In this document: positions 62,376-64,000 of the stretch, one piece after another
How the letters are laid out: each line of letters opens with the position of its first letter
Numbering within the stretch: position 1 is the stretch's first letter
Virus record (IMG/VR): IMGVR_UViG_3300024312_000003
Location: 116,491-180,490 of that record
DNA length: 64,000 bases
Reading direction: 5' to 3' (one strand)
From: a virus
Notes under the pieces: model-generated
Told to the model about the DNA's origin: nothing
What the model saw: only the letters and a program-made list of their open reading frames with translations
Database searches by the model: none
Translations under genes and position numbers: made by a program

Positions 62376-64000
62376 TGACAACCAGTGTTCAGAAGTTATC
62401 TTCGGAAGTAATAAAGTACAAGAACGATCCAGCGGCAATACAAAGAGCAGTTTCTAACATGCTTGTTGAATTGACAAACGGAACGATAGATATTGTTGAT
62501 CCTAGTAATCCTTTTGTTTTCTGTCTTGAATCTTCAGCTATTTTAACAGCAAGTTTCATGTCTGAAAACGAAATTCAGAATAGAAAACAGTATCCTCTTT
62601 CAGCACAAACATCCGAAGATCTTTATCCACACATGAGTGATAAAGATTTTGCAGATATATTTGCGCTGCCTACCTCCGGTAAGTTTGTTTTCTTAATTGA
62701 AAAAAATGAACTAATTAATAAACTGGTGACTGATCCCGATACTGGAGTTAGGAAGATTGTTATTCCTAGAAATACAACAATCACTGTATCTGGTACAAAA
62801 TTCTCGCTGCAGTATCCTGTTGAAATTCGGCAGATGACTCACGGCGGTATTCAAATCGTCTACGATGGATCACAAGCATCACCACTGCATGTTCTTACCA
62901 GTAATTTGATTGACTGGATACCCATTGCATCGGACGACGGTACTGAATACATTGGTTTTCAGTTAGAGATGCATCAATTTGACATCATAACCAGAACAGC
63001 ACCAATTACTCAGGCTTCGGCTTTTGTTCTCAACGTAGACATTACCGATTACTATTACTACACGCGGGTGTGGATTAATAATGGTGATGGGACGTATACT
63101 GAGATCAAGACGACTCACACTGACGACATCTATGATCCAAGAACTGTTACTGCTGTCTTAAAAGTAACTGATAAAAGAGTAACCATTAAGATTCCTCAAG
63201 TCTACATTAACACCGGGCTTGTTAGTAAGACTATTCGAGTTGATGTTTACCAAACTAAAGGCGCCATCAACATGAATCTTGGTAATTACTTGAATACTCA
63301 ATATCAAGTTGACTTTATTGCACTGAATAAATCTGAAGAGAATGCCTTTGTAGCGCCTCTTAAGAGTTTAAGAAACATTCAAGCAACTTCTAACTCGATA
63401 GTTCAAGGCGGTAAAGCCGAGATGTCTTTTGAAGAGTTAAGACAGAGAGTTGTCAAAAATGCGATTGGTTCTCCAGACTTACCGATTACTCCTGTTCAAA
63501 TTGAATCGGCACTGCAAAGACGAGGCTATAAAGTTGTCAAAAACATAGACAACATAACGAACAGAATTTTCCTAGCGACAAGAGGAATGCCTGCACCTGC
63601 TGAATCCGATTTATTAACAGCAGCGAACTCAGGAATAGCTACTCTTTCCATAACAGCTAAAAAAGCAATAACGTACGATACGATTGTTGATAACATAACA
63701 ACAATCACCATAACTCCGGATACAATATTCAAATTAAAATCCGGAATATTGGATATCGTTCCTCAGTCTGAAATAGACGTTATTAAGAGCCTTCCAGTTG
63801 ATCAACAAGCTACAGTTATCACGAGTGGAAACTATCTATACACGCCCTTTCACTATGTAATGGATTTCTCAAATAACGAATTTGATCTTCGCGCCTATTA
63901 TCTTGATAATCCGGAGATTGTTAATAGATCATTCGTTTCTGAGAACGACACAACTTTATTGCAAGTGGGAACTGGCTCTAGCACAATAAGCAGGAATCCG
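62376..64000 (+). CDS. baseplate-wedge-like protein (partial, runs off right edge)
   Basis: The ATG at 62376 follows AAGGATTAAAA; the frame stays open to base 64000 (541 residues visible). The segment MSFEELRQRVVKNAIGSPDL followed by QIESALQRRGYKVVKNIDN resembles T4 gp6/gpJ-type baseplate proteins, where a conserved Ala/Arg-rich region precedes a repeated beta fold. The first part is beta-rich. It starts three bases after the stop of the 61260 gene, so the two form a plus-strand operon. Confidence 0.62.

Overview
The window is part of a large, AT-rich tailed-phage genome, most likely a jumbo myovirus. It has dense short genes almost all on the minus strand, a hairpin after many stop codons, class I ribonucleotide reductase, thymidylate synthase, dihydrofolate reductase and dTMP kinase, tRNAs, HNH endonucleases, collagen-like fibres and a long run of virion genes. 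I cannot name the species. A circularly permuted tmRNA whose tag ends RLAA points weakly to an alphaproteobacterial (or betaproteobacterial) host lineage.

Layout. 0-2 kb: a partial Tat-signal protein, an unknown gene, a permuted tmRNA and an HNH endonuclease directly upstream of it. 2-13.7 kb: small accessory genes, including a Bcs1-like AAA ATPase, a frame-broken plus-strand DUF6527-type gene, an XRE regulator, a calcineurin-like phosphoesterase, a cyclophilin, a structured non-coding stretch, a DUF1937 protein and a TilS-like PP-loop ATPase. 13.7-16 kb: tRNA-Pro, Gly, Thr and a CAT-anticodon tRNA, plus two tRNA half-genes separated by tRNA-Thr and a second HNH gene. 16-22.8 kb: secreted, lipoprotein and membrane genes, including a TAXI-type solute-binding protein. 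22.8-31 kb: fibre and adhesin genes, four of them collagen-like with 1, 2, 6 and 5 copies of one module, one of these on the opposite strand. 31-40.7 kb: nucleotide metabolism (nrdB, nrdA, folA, thyA with a group I intron, tmk) plus a helicase. 40.9-46.8 kb: a block that looks GC-richer by eye, holding membrane proteins and small soluble proteins, with two copies of a palindromic promoter-like element and a small HTH protein. 46.9-64 kb: virion structural genes, including a family of four related candidate internal head proteins and, at the right edge, a plus-strand baseplate-wedge-like gene that runs off the window.

How it fits together: the nucleotide genes would supply dNTPs and dTMP for a large genome. 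The tmRNA, tRNAs and TilS-like enzyme would adjust or rescue translation. HNH genes and the thyA intron mark homing elements sitting at RNA genes and at a conserved active-site codon. The fibres and the 46.9-64 kb block build the particle. Most small genes remain of unknown function. All functional calls are from reading the sequence; no database search was run.
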